NCBI GenBank assembly: GCA_003563375.1
Contig: PWSB01000080.1
Coordinates: 1 to 15,288 of the forward strand
Source: Actinomycetota bacterium
Lineage (GTDB): Bacteria; Actinomycetota; Humimicrobiia; Humimicrobiales; Humimicrobiaceae
DNA length: 15,288 nucleotides
Direction: 5' to 3'
Shown: positions 14,349 to 15,288 of the stretch, one piece after another
How the letters are laid out: every line of letters begins with the position of its first letter
How positions within the stretch are numbered: the first letter of the stretch is position 1
Program-made: the position numbers and the translations under genes
The notes under the pieces: generated by a model
What the model saw: the letters and a program-made list of their open reading frames with translations, nothing else
The model's database searches: none
Told to the model about the DNA's origin: nothing

Positions 14349-15101
14349 CTAATTCTCTGATCCGCTTTCCAAAGAGCCCCCTGAAGAGATATTTGAGACT
14401 ATTTGGGGGTCGCCATAGTGTATGACCCTTCCTCCAGATGAAATATCTGCGATCAGGTTTTCGCTTACGTTTACCTGCACAAAACCGCCACTAGAGACAT
14501 TTACTATAGCATTATTGCTCCTCAGGCCGCTTCCATCATAATTTGCACCGCTGCTTACATTTATGTCCTGATTTTCTGTAGAACCGGATACCCTAAGATT
14601 TGCTCCGCTTGATAGCCTTGATTCTAATTCTGTTACATCAAGGTCTATCTCTCCATTTGCGCCACTGCTTAAATTTATACTTAATGTCTCAGTTTTAATA
14701 GGCCCGCTTTCTAGGTTTGCTCCGCTTGAAGCCCTAAGGCTATTGATTTTATCTATGTTAACATATATATTTACAGGCCTTCTGGTGAATATGCCTCCCA
14801 GGACAAACCTATCATACCTTATATTTAATTCTCCATCAGATACACGGGTAATGATCAAGGGGATAATATTGTCTTCTGCTTCTATTCTCAATGCCTCAAC
14901 ACCAGTTCGTTCTAAATATAGGTTTATTCCAGCGCTTATGGATATGCTGTCTATTTGTGAAATATTCCTTTCTTCGGTTATAACCTCCCCACTCCCCCTG
15001 AGACCTATAAACCTTATGCAGGATGTAGAGGTTATAGCAAGCACAAAAGAGAACAAAATAATTGTAGTAAGTTTTAGGGCTGAATGCATTGTTTTAGCCA
15101 T
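14349..15101 (-). CDS. GIN-domain (DUF2807) surface lipoprotein
   Basis: The 250 residues begin with a signal peptide (MAKTMHSALK, hydrophobic 11-24) and a cysteine at C28 after STS, consistent with a lipoprotein. Residues 35-245 match the GIN/DUF2807 type: RGSGEVITEERNIS and the strand INLYLERTG near the start. Then come seven repeats centred on SSGAN/SSGG at about 125, 145, 164, 183, 203, 221 and 239. A repeat length near 20 residues suggests a short beta-helix or beta-roll displayed outside the membrane. The family is often called a putative adhesin head, but its role is not proven. The ATG at 15101 has an ideal AGGAGGA site; an internal ATG four codons later has none. It heads the minus-strand envelope group. 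Confidence 0.9.
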   Translation of the reverse strand: MAKTMHSALKLTTIILFSFVLAITSTSCIRFIGLRGSGEVITEERNISQIDSISISAGINLYLERTGVEALRIEAEDNIIPLIITRVSDGELNIRYDRFVLGGIFTRRPVNIYVNIDKINSLRASSGANLESGPIKTETLSINLSSGANGEIDLDVTELESRLSSGANLRVSGSTENQDINVSSGANYDGSGLRSNNAIVNVSSGGFVQVNVSENLIADISSGGRVIHYGDPQIVSNISSGGSLESGSEN

Positions 15102-15161
15102 TTTATCCTCCTGACCCGGGAATCATTTAAAATCAAAAATTTTTAAGAAATTGCCATATAA

Positions 15162-15190
15162 AGAATAATGCTTGAAGTTAAAAGTTTCAA
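15162..15190 (-). promoter_or_regulatory. Likely promoter of the GIN-domain lipoprotein gene
   Basis: On the minus strand TTGAAA (15185-15190) and TATTCT (15162-15167) are 17 nt apart. They match five and four of six consensus bases. The start point would be near 15155, giving a leader of about 54 nt. Confidence 0.45.
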
Positions 15191-15248
15191 GGAATTCTGA
15201 AAAATAACTAGAGATATAGCCAAAGTGCCTGCTTGATGCACCACCTCT

Positions 15249-15265
15249 GGTGAATGGTGTTCACC
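15249..15265. repeat. Inverted repeat upstream of the GIN-domain gene
   Basis: GGTGAA and TTCACC (15249-15254 and 15260-15265) are a perfect 6-bp inverted repeat around TGGTG. It lies about 60 bp upstream of the predicted -35. It could be an operator for the minus-strand genes or part of a structure belonging to a gene beyond the window. No T-tract suggests a terminator. Confidence 0.4.
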
Positions 15266-15288
15266 CAAAATACTAATTTAAATGATTA

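Noticed and set aside
14743..15114. 123-residue plus-strand frame opposite the GIN gene
   Set aside because: It is antisense to a gene with signal peptide, ribosome site and clear repeats.
1..15288. CRISPR arrays, tRNA or rRNA genes, complete insertion sequences
   Set aside because: No regularly spaced direct repeats, cloverleaf-like sequences, rRNA segments or transposase genes were seen by eye.

Overview
The window is a gene-dense stretch of bacterial chromosome. It shows Shine-Dalgarno sites, sigma70-like promoters, lipobox signal peptides, a rho-independent terminator and a remnant of a class C group II intron. Composition is moderately AT-rich, with frequent AGG and ATA codons. Rrf2, a dicluster ferredoxin, a PflX-type radical SAM protein, NikR and DUF763 suggest an anaerobic, possibly thermophilic or uncultured lineage. 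I cannot name a genus. No rRNA, tRNA, CRISPR array, complete transposon or prophage is visible.

Layout. Positions 1-2082 (+) hold a tight three-gene unit: the 3' end of an SMC/YhaN-like ATPase, a SAM methyltransferase and a NikR-type nickel regulator. Positions 2170-2443 hold a monocistronic 49-residue acidic lipoprotein with a strong terminator. Directly after its T-tract, a broken 5' part of a group IIC intron fills the gap up to about 2636. Positions 2689-6149 (-) are a DNA-repair operon transcribed DUF763 protein, PolX (Pol X plus PHP domain), then endonuclease III. The first pair overlaps and the second is 1 nt apart.

Divergent from it, 6207-7405 (+) carries an Rrf2 regulator and a dicluster Fe-S protein. 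They are expressed from a promoter that contains a perfect 17-bp palindrome and seems to start transcription at the ATG. Protein-L-isoaspartate methyltransferase (-) follows. Divergent from that is a second, divergent PolX/PHP protein (8118-9854, +). Next come a PflX-like radical SAM protein (-) and a GAF/PAS/HD-GYP signalling protein (+). The right end (12543-15101, -) is a cell-envelope group: a GH3 NagZ-type lipoprotein, a small membrane protein and a GIN-domain lipoprotein.

How the parts may work together. Nth makes abasic or nicked sites, PolX fills gaps and its PHP domain trims ends, so DUF763 is tied by operon to base-excision repair. The second PolX paralogue keeps all metal ligands but has a changed thumb region. 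The Rrf2/Fe-S pair looks like a self-regulated redox or Fe-S sensing module. The three divergent intergenic regions each contain a perfect odd-length palindrome, and three convergent gene pairs abut with 0 or 1 nt between stop codons.
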